From Cavia porcellus (lineage: Eukaryota > Chordata > Mammalia > Rodentia > Caviidae), in the NCBI RefSeq assembly GCF_034190915.1, contig NW_026947514.1, positions 1,757,701 through 1,821,700 on the forward strand: 64,000 nt of DNA. The letters run 5' to 3'. Position numbers and translations under genes: made by a program. A model generated the notes under the pieces. The model was not told the origin of the DNA, did not search any database, and worked only from the letters and a program-made list of their open reading frames with translations. This document shows, in pieces, positions 1 to 11,149 of the stretch; within the stretch, counting starts at the first letter, position 1; each line of letters starts with the position of its first letter.

Positions 1-160
1 CATGACAATCACACCATGACAAACCACATCACCATGACACCATGGCAAACCATGACATGACACCATGACACCGTGATACTCATGAGTGTCGTAACACCAT
101 GACACTGTGACAACCATGACACCATGACATAACAATCACGACACCATGATGACACATTTC
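1..160. repeat. Degenerate CATGACAC-type minisatellite at window edge
   Basis: The first 160 bases consist of variable units built on CCATGACA / CACCATGA. The array begins outside the window. It yields overlapping Met/Val-rich open frames that are not genes. Confidence 0.85.
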
Positions 161-1084
161 CATGGCATGGCAGGGTGACCTGAGAGCAGATCGCTGTCAC
201 CCACCTGCTGCTGCGGCCGGCGCCTGGCTTCCTGGGATTCTGACCTGGTCCCTTGTCACTGTCACCGAGGTACAAAACCTCCAGAAGGCCCTAGAGAGAC
301 GGTGGGGGAGGGCTTCCCTCCTCCCTGCTCCTGCTTCCCTCCCTCCATCCCTCCTCCCTTCCTCCTCTCCTCTCTTCACTTTCCTCTCTTTATTTTTTAG
401 CGGTACCAAAGGTCAATTTATTCTGAGAGGGAAATTAGATAAAAATTCATTTAGCCAGGCGTGGTGGCGTAGCCCATAACCCCAGCCCTTGGGAGGCTGA
501 GGCAGGAGGAGAAGCATGAGTTTAGAAAAACTCATTTTAAAATATTTAATTTGCAAAACACACAACACTGGGGTTGGGAGCTGTATGGTGGGAACATGGG
601 CCTGCCCAGCATGTAGCAGGAAGGTCCCATTCAGGGGATTTTGCTTCTTTTTTGTAACTAGCTTCCAAGTACAAAATGAATTGTTACATTTTTGTGAAAT
701 AAACACTGGTACAGGTTTTTCGGTGGTTAGGTCTGCATTTCCCCGTAGGGCTCATTTTCAGGGGAGGTCTCCTCTAAAATCCTGCTAGAACTCGTTTTCA
801 GTAGGTCTTACTTTTGGGGAAATGGCTATTGCCTTTTGCACACACTCAGGACAGAGTATAACAATCCTGTCTGTGCACACGGCGTGTGAATGGCCGGGTC
901 AGGGTCGTGACTTTCCGTGTCGTAAGGCATCTTTAGCTAAATTTTGACTAACGTGTAATAATTGTACATATTAATGAAGTACATGTGTATACTATGAACT
1001 GATCAAGTCAGGATAATTAATGTTTCCATTTCCTTAGCATTTTGAAGAGATTCCTAAAATAATTCCTAGAAAGCGTGTATCTCT
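161..1084. other. Non-coding sequence with a short B1 fragment
   Basis: No gene is recognised. It contains a CT-rich tract (about 310-385) and a short B1 SINE fragment at about 453-513 (CCAGGCGTGGTGGCG and GGGAGGCTGAGGCAGGAGG). Confidence 0.6.
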
Positions 1085-1230
1085 CACCAGGTGTGGCGGT
1101 GCACACCTGTCATTCCAGTTCTTGGGAGGCTGAGAAAAGGGGATTTCCAGCAGGTTGAGACCAGCCTGGACTATGCAGTGAGTTCAAAGCCAGCGTGAAC
1201 TACACAGTGAGACCCTGCCTCAAAAAAGAA

Positions 1231-1262
<32 letters not shown>
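1085..1262 (+). repeat. B1-type SINE with (ACAG)n tail
   Basis: The body (about 1085-1226) has B1 landmarks: GGTGTGGCGGTGCACACCTG, a GGGAGGCTGAG box and two GAGTTCAA/ACTACACAGTGAGA-like half repeats (the internal duplication). The tail is followed by a perfect (ACAG)n microsatellite of about eight units. Confidence 0.85.
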
Positions 1263-1317
1263 TGTGCCTATGGGTTTTCTCTGTAGTAGCTGCTGTGTGC
1301 CTTTTGTGTATGTGTGT

Positions 1318-1459
1318 CTTTTTGAGCCTGCATCTCACTATGCAGTTCAAACCAGACTTGAGCTCACTTTGTAGCTCAGGCTGGTCTCAAGTTTACAAAG
1401 ATCCTCCTGCCTCAGCTTCTAAGTGCTGGGATTACAGGTGTGCGTGACCATACCTGGCT
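1318..1459 (-). repeat. B1-type SINE, minus strand
   Basis: Reverse-oriented B1: TTTGTAGCTCAGGCTGG, CCTGCCTCAGCTTC and GTGCTGGGATTACAGGTG in order, ending in a CATACCTGGC-like 5' end. Confidence 0.85.
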
Positions 1460-1810
1460 AACGTGCTTTTAATGACTATATTTAATTCTAGTTACTGTGT
1501 GGTACACATATTACACAGATTGAGGCTTTTTAATGTGTTTTTTCATTTCCTTATGCTCCCTGCAACCCCTGTTAGCATTTCTGTTTAATCAACTGTACAA
1601 ATTCCATTAAACTAAAGAAACTTTTCCTTCTGCTGGCTTTGAAACCAGGGCATTACTCATGCTGAGCAAGTGCTAACCCTGAGCCACTCTTCCAACCTTC
1701 GAACTGTTTGAGAATCCAACCATAGCCAGGGATGGTGCCCATGTGCCTGGTCCAAATGCTTGGGAGGCTGAGGCAGGAAGACGGAAGACCGTGTAAAATG
1801 GCTGGGGTTT

Positions 1811-1904
1811 GTCTTTCTCCTTTTTATCGGTACTAGGGATCGAACTCACGACTGCCTGCTTGCAAGGCAGGCACTTATGCCACTGAGCTAAATCCCCAGC
1901 CCCC
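1811..1904 (-). repeat. ID-like tRNA-derived SINE, minus strand, with target duplication
   Basis: A near-full-length copy (TTTTTATCGGTACTAGGGATCG ... GAGCTAAATCCCCAGCCCC). It is flanked by the 10-bp duplication GCTGGGGTTT (1801-1810 and 1908-1917). It interrupts an older B1-like fragment beginning at about 1723. Confidence 0.85.
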
Positions 1905-2239
1905 AAGGCTGGGGTTTGGTCCTCGGTAGATTACCTGCCTGGGAGGAGCTACACCCTGCATCCCAGCCCCAGAACCACAAAAGAAAACAAAATCTGAGCC
2001 CTATTTTTCCTCCAGAATGATTTTTCATTGATTCTACTGTTTTAAAGTGTACTAGCACATATTTGCAGTGCGTTCACATTCTGTGTGGAGCCGGCACACG
2101 TGCATAGAACATCTTAATTCCTTTCCGCGTCCCCTTGCCCCTCCTCCAGCCTCATTTAGCTGTGCTCCCAGCTATGTGGAAAGGAGTCCAGCCCTACTGT
2201 CCTATGTTCCTGTGTCCCCTGGTTCCTACTGAGTTCCGC

Positions 2240-2482
2240 TTTTTTTCGGTGTTTTGTGACAGTCTCAGTATGTAGTACAGGCTACCCTTGAACTCACTCT
2301 GCAGCGCAGGTTGGCCTTGAATTTGAAGTGATCTTCCTGCCTCAGCCTCCTGAGTACTGGGATTATAGGAATGCACCACCACACCTAGCTGCCACTGGCT
2401 TTTTTTTTGTACTGGGGATCAAACTCACAACCTGGTTTTTGCCAGGTAGGTGCTTACACCACTGAGCTAAGTCCTCAGCCTC
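2240..2482 (-). repeat. B1 SINE followed by a divergent ID-like SINE, both minus
   Basis: 2240-2391 is a reverse B1 (GCCTCAGCCTCCTGAG ... GCACCACCACACCTAGC). 2401-2482 is an older ID-like relative (GTACTGGGGATCAAACTCAC ... CACTGAGCTAAGTCCTCAGCC), distinct from the younger GGTACCGATAAAA-tailed family. Confidence 0.8.
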
Positions 2483-2730
2483 CACTGGTTTTATAGAAGG
2501 TGATCAGTGACTCAGAAGGAAGGGTTCAACATGAATATTTGTCACTCACTAAGGTGGGATTTCAGAAGGGTAGAGGTCTCCTCTAGTCCTGGGGCACCAG
2601 GGTGTGACCATAGTACTGTGTACACTGTGGACTGAGGCCATCGATGTCTGGGACACAGCCAGCAGCCAGTGGACACACTGGTGGTGCATGTGGTGATATC
2701 AAGGCCTCCGTGCGTTTAAATCCAGAGAAT

Positions 2731-2878
2731 TTCTGGGTGTGGTGGCGCACACCTTAATTCCAACGCTTGGGAGGCTGAGGCAGGAGGATTGTGGCAAGTT
2801 CAAGGCCAGTTTGGGCTATAGTGAGTTCAAGGCCAGCCTGAACTGCATAGTGAGGCCTTGTCTCAAAAAAGAAAAAAT
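2731..2878 (+). repeat. B1-type SINE with visible internal duplication
   Basis: A complete copy. The segment AGTTCAAGGCCAG...TATAGTGAG is followed by a second GAGTTCAAGGCCAGCCTGAA...CATAGTGAG, the internal duplication typical of rodent B1. The tail is A-rich. Confidence 0.88.
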
Positions 2879-3717
2879 AATTAAATTCAAATAATCGTAG
2901 AATTAAAACCTTAAAACCAAGGTAAATTTAACTTTCTTATTTTTGAGGTGAAGAACATGGCTCCTGCTGTGGTTGCCAAGGTACGCCTGCCTGGACAGTG
3001 GCTTCTTTCACCCCAGAGGTGAGCTGAGCTTTGGATCTGAATGCCCCCCATGCCCTGGGCCCAAATCTGGAAATCCCAGAAGTTCTCTGCACAACAAGCC
3101 CTGCGTGTGTCGCGGTGATTGCTGAGGAGGAAGGGGCAGCGACAGGACAGCCAGGGAGTCCACGCGTCCCCTGCGAGCGGAGGCGCTGGGAGGCTTAACT
3201 TCCCCTTCCGGGCAGGAAAGGCCGCACCTGTGGGAGAGGAACCCCAGCCCAGGAACTCACCTGCACTGTCTCCTTGCCTTCCACGGCCTCCGAGCTTAGC
3301 AGAGGCCGCTGCCTCTGCCTGCTGCTAGCGACACCACAGGACCCTTGGCTCTGCTGGGGATCTTCTAGGACCACGGAAGTTTCCCAGGTTCGCGTCACCC
3401 AAACCTCCCAGGCACTTTTCAGGACAATCAAAGCCAAGCAGCCACGGGGAGGGTACGGGATGGGGAGTTAACCCAGGCCCTGAAAAGCAGATGAATGACC
3501 CTCTGCAGCCGTGAAACAGAGTCACTTCTTCCACACTAAGGTCCCTCTCCAGCAGAGTTAATGGCTTAGGTCCTTAACCCAGAGGCTGGGGCTGCAGTGC
3601 CACGGGAGAGTGCTTACCCCGCAGGCCAAGGCCCTGGGTCCAGCCCCAGCTGGACCCCACCACAGATGGGCTAGCTGGCCACGGGAGGAGGAGCAGGAAG
3701 CCCCTTTGTCCCACTTT
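2879..3717. other. Non-coding sequence, no recognised feature
   Basis: Moderately GC-rich unique sequence. Short open frames on both strands show no recognisable domain and no splice-bounded exon was identified. Confidence 0.5.
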
Positions 3718-3857
3718 TTCTTCCTTCCTTCCTTCCTTCCTTCCTTTTTTGAGACAGGGTTTCACTGTGTAGCTCAGGCTGACCTGGGGCTCACAGGTTT
3801 CCTCCTGCCTCAGCCTCCTGAGCGCTGGCTTTAGAGGTGTGCGCCACCCACCCAGCT
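3718..3857 (-). repeat. (TTCC)n microsatellite and B1 SINE, minus strand
   Basis: A (TTCC)n run at about 3718-3745, the degenerated tail of the SINE, precedes a reverse B1 (GAGACAGGGTTTCACTGTGTAG ... GTGCGCCACCCACCCAGC). Confidence 0.85.
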
Positions 3858-4299
3858 CCCTTCCCACTTTTTTCTTCTTGCTTCTTCCTGACGATCGATG
3901 GCCTCGGGTCTCTGCAGACTCACCGGCCAGGCGGCTGTGGAAAGTCTTGCAGCCTCAGAGCACCCTGGGGACAGAGCTCACCTCCTGCAGCTGAGTGACC
4001 CCGAGGAGGCAGAGTGGATGTCATCGCTGATGCCATGCATGTGTGCAGACCAAGAATGTGTGGCTCGCATGGCCAGGGCCTGTGGGAGGACAGGCTTGCA
4101 CAAGCCACTGTCTGCGATAGCATTCGTCATCCACCTGGGAGCTTCCTCAGTCACGTCCCCCGACTGCTCTGTGGTGGCAGGGATGGCAGGGAGCTGGGCG
4201 TTGTCACCTGCATGGCCGCCGGCCGCTGCCCCGTCCCTCCCCCACCTCCCTAAGGTGGCCTTGCACACTCCGAGGTGCACGGAGCAAGGCTTCAGGGTT

Positions 4300-4489
4300 T
4301 TGGTTTTGATTTTTGTTATGCGGCACTAGGGACTGAACCCAGGACCTTTGCACTGAGCTAAGTCCCCAGCCCTTTTCAACATTTGGTATTTTGAGTCAGG
4401 GTCTCATACTAAATTGTCAAGTTGTCCAAGCTAGGCTCAAAGTTTTGCTCCTCCTGCCTCAGCCTCCTAGTGCTGGGATTACAGGCGGA
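4300..4489 (-). repeat. Divergent ID-like SINE and truncated B1, minus strand
   Basis: 4300-4374 is an old ID-like copy (CACTAGGGACTGAACCCAGG ... GAGCTAAGTCCCCAGCCC). 4383-4489 is the 3' half of a reverse B1. The B1 ends where a solo LTR is inserted. Confidence 0.7.
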
Positions 4490-4495
4490 CACCCC

Positions 4496-5078
4496 TGTAC
4501 AGGAAGCTGAGTTAGTTAGAAATATTATAGGCAATCAGACAGGGCAGGACCCTCAAAGGAGCCAGAGCAGAAGTTCAGATACCTCACAGCCTTGGAAGAG
4601 ACGGCCACCTCCTGCTGTGAGCCAGATCTCAACAAAGGGAAAGCAAATACAGCCACATCCTAGGGATCTACAGTCCAGATAGCTCTCCATCACCCTGAGC
4701 AAGCCAGGAGTCAGCATCGCACCCCTACAGGGGTCACTGCTGTTAGGCATGGCTGCTACTGTGGGGCCCGCTCCTCCATCTGTTCCTCATGTAATCAGTT
4801 TTACCTGAGCCATTAATCTTATTGGTTGACCACAGTTCTGTCCCGCCTTATGCCCACCTTGCAAATTCCCATTTTCCCCACCGTGGACCCATCTAACCTC
4901 ATTTTACTCTGTAAAAGTCCTTAGAAAAGAGTCCCTGGCAACCCATTCAGGACCCCTTCTCTCTCACACAACAGATACTGTTTTTAACGTCTGTTGTTCC
5001 TAAAATCCATTCTTTGGTTTAGAGAACAGGAACTTGCACCAGACATTAGTAGCTTGGGGGTTTCACTCCCCTGTGTCA
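4496..5078 (+). mobile_element. Solo LTR of a class I endogenous retrovirus
   Basis: 583 bp starting TGTACAGG and ending TGTGTCA. It is flanked by the 4-bp duplication CCCC (4492-4495 and 5079-5082). It is homologous throughout to the two LTRs of the provirus at 28107-36902 (for example the shared GTTAGTTAGAAATATTATAGGC near its start). The 4-bp duplication and absence of internal sequence indicate recombination between the two LTRs of a former provirus. Confidence 0.88.
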
Positions 5079-5082
5079 CCCC

Positions 5083-6599
5083 ACAGGCTCAGGCTGAGGC
5101 CGGCAGGGTCAGTAGCACCCACCCCAAGCAGGCCGTAACCTCCTGCTGCCTCCCTTTCCTCCTGGCTGCTGTCCCCAGCTGGCTCTGGGTCTCCCCGAGT
5201 TCTTGGAGGACCTCAGCCCCTGCCTGCTGCCCCGCCCCTCCCAGGTCCATCCGCACCCAAGGCCACTCAGTTTTCCGAGCTTGTGGCTCCTGACAAGGCC
5301 TGATGATCTCTCAGGAGCCCCCAGGCTGTGCCCCCAGAAGCTGCAGTCCCTCCATCCCCCCACTCCCGAGACCCAAGCCCACATCCCTCTCCTCTCCCGT
5401 CCCAGGACCCCATCCACTGCCGACGCGGCTCCCTGCCCTCACCCTCCACGTGGCCGTCACCCGGCAACGACAGGCTCGTGATGAGGTGACTCCTGACCCG
5501 GCTGTGTGGCCCAGTGTCGCCACACAAACCACAGGCCAAGGAACAGAGCAGTGCTGAGTGCGGCCGAGCCTGTGTGTGGCCCCAGATTTGGTCCTGGACA
5601 CAAAGAAAAAGAAAAAGAAAAAGAAAATGCTTGTCCGGCTGGGTGCTCAACCTGCGACTCCCACACCTGACCCTGGGCCTCATTCCTGTCCTCCGCAGCA
5701 GCAGGGCCAGCACCCACCTCCTCAGGCAGGAGCCGGTCATAAAAACTCAGGAGAGTCTGCTGCGGTGATTCAGCCTGCAATCCCAGCAGACTGGAGGCTG
5801 AGGCAGGAAGATCACCTCGAGGTCAGGGCCGTTCTGAGCGATCCAGTGAGTTCTACCTAGTGTTGAGCTGAACTACACAGGAAGGCCCTGTCTCAAAATC
5901 TACAAACAGCACCCAAAGGTTAATCACGGCGTCCTCTTCCCCGCTGCGCCAGTGACTGCAAGACTGGCATGGGAACCGCCCAAGGCATGTGGTGCTCAGG
6001 AAGCGCCAACCCGGGCACCCTGGCCCAGCGCCGGGTGGACAGCTCAGAGCTTCCGGCCGGTCCACCGCAGGGAAACGCGCCGCACTCTTTGCTACCTGCT
6101 TGGCTGCGCCTTCCTGCGGCCCGCAGAGACAGGCGGGGCTTCAGAAGCCGAGCCCAGCAACGGGCTCCTGACTGCTGCCACCGCGGGTCACGCCCAAGGG
6201 GCCCGGGGCCACTGCGCCCCTCGGTGTCGGGTCCCAAGAGCACCACTGCTCTGGGCCGCGGGGCTCCTGGCCGACACCCATGCCTGGTTTAGGGCCTGAT
6301 GACGGAAGGGGTCCCTCCGGCAGGTCCAGGACACCACGTCCTGTGCCGCTCTGGGTCTGGGGCGCTGAGGCTGGTTCAGGGCCCGGCTCACTGACAGACG
6401 TGCAGGAGTGCGGCAGCCTGGTGTCCAGGGGAGTGAAGGATTTCTCCAAGCAGGAGGAGCAGTATGCCAGGAGCACTGCAGCTCTAGCCTAGGTTTCTTC
6501 CCATGCTTTATGTAGAAGACTTGGCAATACATGCCTTTCCTGCAGGATTTGGGGAAATAGTCTTTCCTTTTTTAAAAAAAAAACTGTCTTAACTAATTT
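5083..6599. other. Non-coding, GC-rich sequence with an AAAAAG microsatellite and a B1 fragment
   Basis: No gene is recognised. An (AAAAAG)n run lies at about 5599-5626 and a divergent B1-like SINE (plus) at about 5752-5900. The rest is unique GC-rich DNA with only uninformative open frames. Confidence 0.55.
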
Positions 6600-6710
6600 A
6601 TTTCACTTATGAGTATGCTCTAAAGTTGCATCCATTAACCTGTAAGTCTCCACTTTATCCTTCTTTATGGCTGAGTAGTACTCCACTGGATAAAATCACC
6701 ATATCTTTTT
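6600..6710 (-). mobile_element. L1 3'-end fragment, left part (split by a later insertion)
   Basis: CCTTCTTTATGGCTGAGTAG and flanking bases are a typical reverse-oriented L1 3' region. The matching continuation is at 10008-10090. A related fragment is at about 11150-11330. The HAL1-like element inserted inside it. Confidence 0.65.
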
Positions 6711-6899
6711 ACTTTTTTAAAAGTTTTATTTAAGGAGAAAAAGAAGAAAAAACAGAAGGATACAAGTTATACAGAATTTCAGAAAAAATAAACAGTAGGA
6801 AATCACTAGTTAATAGACTACATATTGTCATCTTAGAAATAATTGTTCAAGTTACAAAATTAAAGCATATAAAGTGGACATTAAAACAGTGAGAGTGCA

Positions 6900-8030
6900 A
6901 ACAGTTCTGTTCAATGATCCAACAAAACTCAATAATATGGTTCTCTATCTTATACACTTAAATGTACATGCAGTTATATCCTTTAGAGCACTTTCTTTTC
7001 CTCTCTTTTGTACAATGACAATTACACATTTTGGGTTTTATTACTCCCACAGTTCTTATTACTTTTTTTTCAAAGAGAGTAAAACCAAATGTGACATAAC
7101 AGGACAGAGTCAGTCAAATCAAAAGGATGGACATAGTACATAATTTTACAACAAAATACAAGGTGATCAACAATGGTTACTATAATGCCTCTTGCTATCT
7201 TAAAAAGAATTGCCTATATGATCAGTTATAATAAAATTGAAAAAAACAGCAAAGAACAAAACCAATAAAGCCAAAACATTGAGACATTACAGGACTTCAA
7301 AGAAGATAATAGTCAAACCAGAATGGGCGTCATAGTGAATCTTATTGTCTTCACAGTTGTTGCCTATACTCTCGAACTTGGTACTATCAAGCAAAACAGA
7401 ATAAAGGAAAATCAGTCAAAACAAGATGGTCAGAGCAATAGAGGGTTTCAAATCAAGTTAATAGGAAATCAAAGTGGGCTACTATAATATATCCTGCTAT
7501 ATTTATTTATTTTTCCCTTAATTAAAAAGATAAAAATAAAAAAGTAAATAATAAAAAAAGGAGATTCAGATAAAAGAGGGCATAACAACAAAACAGCACA
7601 GGTCAAAGCATAACCATTTAAGCAAAATAGTGTTTTACCACACGATATCCTGACATAAAAGTAGTTACCATAGTGTCTCTTTCCTTGAAATCTTTGAATA
7701 TAACTTCGTATACTGTAGCCTCAAACATATCAAGACAATGTAAAACTGTTCAAGAGAATGACAGTATTACAGGGTATGTAGAATCAACTAACAGAAAATG
7801 AACAATGGTTTCTGTATAATCTCCTTGTCTATAAAAGTTTTTGTTTATATTTTCACATATAATAAAATTCAATAAGATACAACATGTTAAGACCGATGGA
7901 GACAGAAGAACAAAAGCTTGATGGGACTTCAAAACAAGATGATATTAAGTCAGCACTAGCTATTATGATATCTAGTTTTCTCCAAAATAGCTATTCCTAC
8001 CATCCAACCTTCTCTGCCTTATTTCTGTTG
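6900..8030. repeat. Degenerate tandem units of about 150 bp in the HAL1-like 3' region
   Basis: Landmarks such as TTACTATAATGCCTCTTGCT recur with variation near 7035, 7172, 7330, 7478, 7665, 7807 and 7955, each preceded by A-rich text with TTCAAA-AAGAT-type blocks. Spacing is about 137-187 bases. The homology is by eye and degenerate. Confidence 0.55.
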
Positions 8031-8164
8031 AGCTCCTTTTCTGTCATTAGTGGTCAGTTTGTCTTCTTCATTTCTCTTTCTGCTCCATTCATTGTGGCCT
8101 CTCTGCCACTGTTTCTGGAATCTTGGTATTTTTCTTTTTTAGGATGTCCTGCAGTATTCTCTGT

Positions 8165-9244
8165 AGAGTTGAATTAATGGTTGCAAATTCCCCTAGTTCC
8201 TCTATCCTGAAAGCACCTTGTTTTTCCATCAATTTCTAGGGACAGTTGTGCAGGATATATCAATCTTGGCTGGAGGTTATTATTATTTTTTTTTTTTGTC
8301 TTTTTCATTTTTATCGGTACCAGGGATCGAACTCACGACTGCCTGCTTGCAAGGCAGGCGCAGGAGGTTATTTTCTTTCAAAGCTTGAATTATTTCCCCC
8401 CACGCTCTTTGTGATTTGATGGTTTGTGCTGAGAAGTCTGCTGTAATTCTGATGGGTGTTCCCTTGATCTGTTTCTTGTCTCTGACGGCTTTTAATATTC
8501 TGTTCTTATATTGGATTTCTGGAATTTTGATTATTATGTACCTGGGTTTGGGTTGTAGGTGGCTGGAGTCCTGTATGCCTCATACATCTGAGTATCTTTA
8601 CCTTTTGCTAAATTAGGGAAATTCTCCTGGATTATTTCTGTAAATAGCCTTTGTAGTTCATTTGTTTGTGTCCCTACTTCTTCTTTTACGTTCTTAATTC
8701 TTAAGTTATAGATCCTCTTATCGTCTTCTAGTCTTTGTATTATTGCTGTTTGTTTCTTTGTTATTTTTAAGAAGTTTTTCATTTCATGCTCCCACATTAC
8801 AAATCTGTCCTCCAGTTCAGATAATCTATCCTTAATCTCTTTCAAGCTGTTATGCCAGCTTTCAATAGAGTTTTTAGTTTCCTGGTACTCTCTTTGAACC
8901 TGCTTCACGTATTCTATGTTTTCTCTATTTTCTCCATCAAACAGTTCTACCCTTTTTTTCTTTTCTTCCATTCCACCATCTGTTTTTTCTTGGGTGGTGC
9001 TTAGCATTTTTCTCTAACTATTCTACTTATATCTTGCTTTACTTCGTTAAATACTTCACTTTTGAACTCGTCTATGAGGCTCTGGAGATAATTGCTTTAT
9101 GTCTATTGGTGCCATGTCTGATACTGCATGTTTTCTGTCCTCATTCTCCTTTGCATTTACCCTTCCTGGATCAGTATTCTCAGGATTGGGGGCCGAAGAC
9201 CCTTTCTTGTTGCCTCCTCTTCTCATAGTTTTTGTTCCTTCCAT
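8165..9244 (-). pseudogene. LINE-1/HAL1 ORF1 relic (RNA-binding protein)
   Basis: An N-terminal segment (9244-9056) starts MEGTKTMRRGG. A second frame (9007-8534) encodes a coiled coil (for example NSIESWHNSLKEIKDRLSEL) leading into an RRM-like stretch ending QENFPNLAKGKD and EAYRTPATYNP, as in L1 ORF1p. The conserved C-terminal domain continues in shifted frames to about 8165. ORF1p is the trimeric nucleic-acid-binding protein of L1. Several frameshifts and an inserted ID SINE make this copy inactive. Confidence 0.8.
8282..8362 (-). repeat. Truncated ID-like SINE inside the HAL1-like element
   Basis: TTTTTATCGGTACCAGGG...GCAAGGCAGGCGC lies between copies of GGAGGTTATT (8272-8281 and 8363-8372), a 10-bp target duplication. 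The 5' part of the SINE is missing. Confidence 0.85.
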
Positions 9245-10025
9245 ACAGGCATATATAGGAGGCCCAGTTTCTTTCTTTGTTGGTTACAATTTGTTTGAAT
9301 CTGCTGGCTAGGTGTTCCCGCCCACTGCAGTGTACTAGGGAGACACAGACCGGGGCAGCATATGTTGGGCCCACCCCTCCAGGTCAACCTACTGAAGGCT
9401 TCACTGCTAGGGTGCACTGCCAGTCGCTGGGACCTGGTTTGGGCTAGCCTATTGGGTCTTAGTCTGCCATGTCACCTAGACCAAGCACTCCCCACCAATC
9501 CCGCTTGAGAGGGGAATATGCGACTGAAGTCACTGCAGCGTCCTGTTCTGTCTAGTCTGCCCGGTCCCAGAATGTCCTCTGCTACAGCCTCCCAGTCCAT
9601 GGAAGGGTCCCCGCTCCTCTCACTCACTGCAGGTCGATGCAGGGCTCCCTACCAGTCCGGCTCTCAACTCCATTCACCGATTCCCGCTCTCAGAGCTTTC
9701 GCATCTCTGTCCCTGTCTGCCAATTCAGACGCAGCGGCGGTGGCAGGAAATTCAAATTGCGGTTTCCAGAGGCGCGGGTTCCAGGTTTGGCGCTGAGATT
9801 TTATCTGTTCTGGTTATAGCACCAGGATTGCATTTCCAGTTGGTTTCTCTCAGCTTAGTTCGTTCCTGGGTCAGCAGGGCTTAGGACTGCTGACCTTAGG
9901 ACTTTCTTAGGACTCCTCACACCGCACCATTCCTGGATTCTAAGCTGGCTATCTCAGAGAGCCTCCATAGCTGCTGTTATCTATCTGCCATGTTCTCCCG
10001 GAAGTCTAAATCACCACATCTTTTT

Positions 10026-11149
10026 CATCCGTTCCTCGGTCTCTAGGCATTGAGGTTGTGAAACCAGCTTCCCTTGTACTGGTGGAAATGTCCTGAGTGG
10101 CATTAGGGGGAGACCACTGGATGATGCATGATGCACCACGAGCAGGGCCCAGCCCTCTCACTGGCTTTTTGTGGTGTTTATTGAACTTGAACTGAGAAAA
10201 AAGGTTAATCGCATGCACATGGCTCAGCAGTGACGGCTGTGGTGAGTGTGGAGAGATCCCGCACTGGCTCCATGCAAACCCTGCCTCTTTGTCTGTCCCA
10301 TCTGTCACGCACGTGCAGCGTGCACACACCCGCAGCAGCCACACAGATAACCACAGTTACCCACTCCTGGTGTATTCCTGTGTGTTGGGACGCTGAAGCT
10401 GAATACATTGCAGGGCTGCGTCGTGGCCAGGCGTGGCTGAACTGAGGAGGAGACGCCTCAGGGGCAAGAGAGGCCACAGCTGAGGCCACCTGGAGGCTTC
10501 CCAGATAGCTCTTCTTAATTAGCATTGCCTGTTGCGCTGAGGGGTCCTTGAACCCCTCCTGAGATCCTGCTCAGGGTTCCCCCATTGTCCACTCAGCTCC
10601 TTGCTTGTTCTGATTAAATACAGGCTGCCCAGGGTCAGTTGGCAGCTGGCTGGCTGAGTTATGAGCTCTGCAGAGGATTTCACACCTCCTGCAGCCCTAA
10701 AGACCCTGCCCTTTGTCTCGTTCCTTTGGGCCTTTGCCGTGTACTCATCTGGGGGACTGGAGATCTAGGCACAGACCCCAACATTTGTAGACTGCCTTGG
10801 GGTCCACAGGTAAATACAGGTGTGTGTGTGTATGCGTCTTCATCTATTTGAATGCAGAGTGTCAGACCCTCTGTTCTCTTTTTTTTCCAAATCTATTTCA
10901 AGGAGGAAAAGGAAAAAAAAGAAATAAAACCAAAACAAAATTTGAAAACACATCAGCCAGGGGCAACAATGGTGCAAACATTGTGCGTTGTCATCCCCAG
11001 ATCACTCGCCCAGAGCACAGGACATGTGCTTCCAATTACACAGACAACACGAGCACAGATCTTTCCCTTCAGTGGACTCAGAGAAATCAGTAGTATAACT
11101 ACCTTAACTATTTTTTATATCCATCTACAAACCTATATACATGTTGCTT
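10026..11149. other. Non-coding sequence downstream of TNFAIP2
   Basis: 10026-10090 continues the split L1 fragment. The remainder is unique sequence with a short GT run near 10821 and an A-rich stretch at 10905-10960. No gene is recognised. Confidence 0.5.
10177..10182 (-). terminator. AATAAA, possible distal poly(A) signal
   Basis: A canonical AATAAA on the minus strand is followed by an A-rich stretch. It is the first canonical hexamer downstream of the TNFAIP2 stop, but 3.9 kb away across SINE and L1 fragments, so use by TNFAIP2 is only a possibility. Confidence 0.2.

Larger units (their letters stand above)
6711..10007 (-). mobile_element. HAL1-like (ORF1-only) LINE, apparently full length
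   Basis: About 3.3 kb flanked by an 18-bp target duplication with one mismatch (6693-6710 and 10008-10025). On the minus strand it has a roughly 0.75-kb 5' UTR starting near 10007 (GGGAGAACATGGCAGATAG at about 9999-9981), then an L1-type ORF1 relic (about 9244-8165), then about 1.45 kb of AT-rich sequence ending in a 3' poly(A) (T-rich at 6711-6725). No endonuclease or reverse-transcriptase ORF2 can be found. This matches the half-L1 (HAL1) layout: ORF1 plus 3' UTR, mobilised in trans by L1. An ID SINE is inserted at 8282-8362. Confidence 0.75.

Noticed and set aside
1..275. Met/Val/Ser/His-rich open frame at the left edge
   Set aside because: Translation of a minisatellite.
1228..1262. CRISPR-like direct repeats
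   Set aside because: A plain tetranucleotide microsatellite with no spacers; the genome is mammalian.
6874..7143. 89-codon plus-strand frame rich in Phe/Tyr/His
   Set aside because: It lies antisense within the HAL1-like element's AT-rich 3' region and shows no domain.
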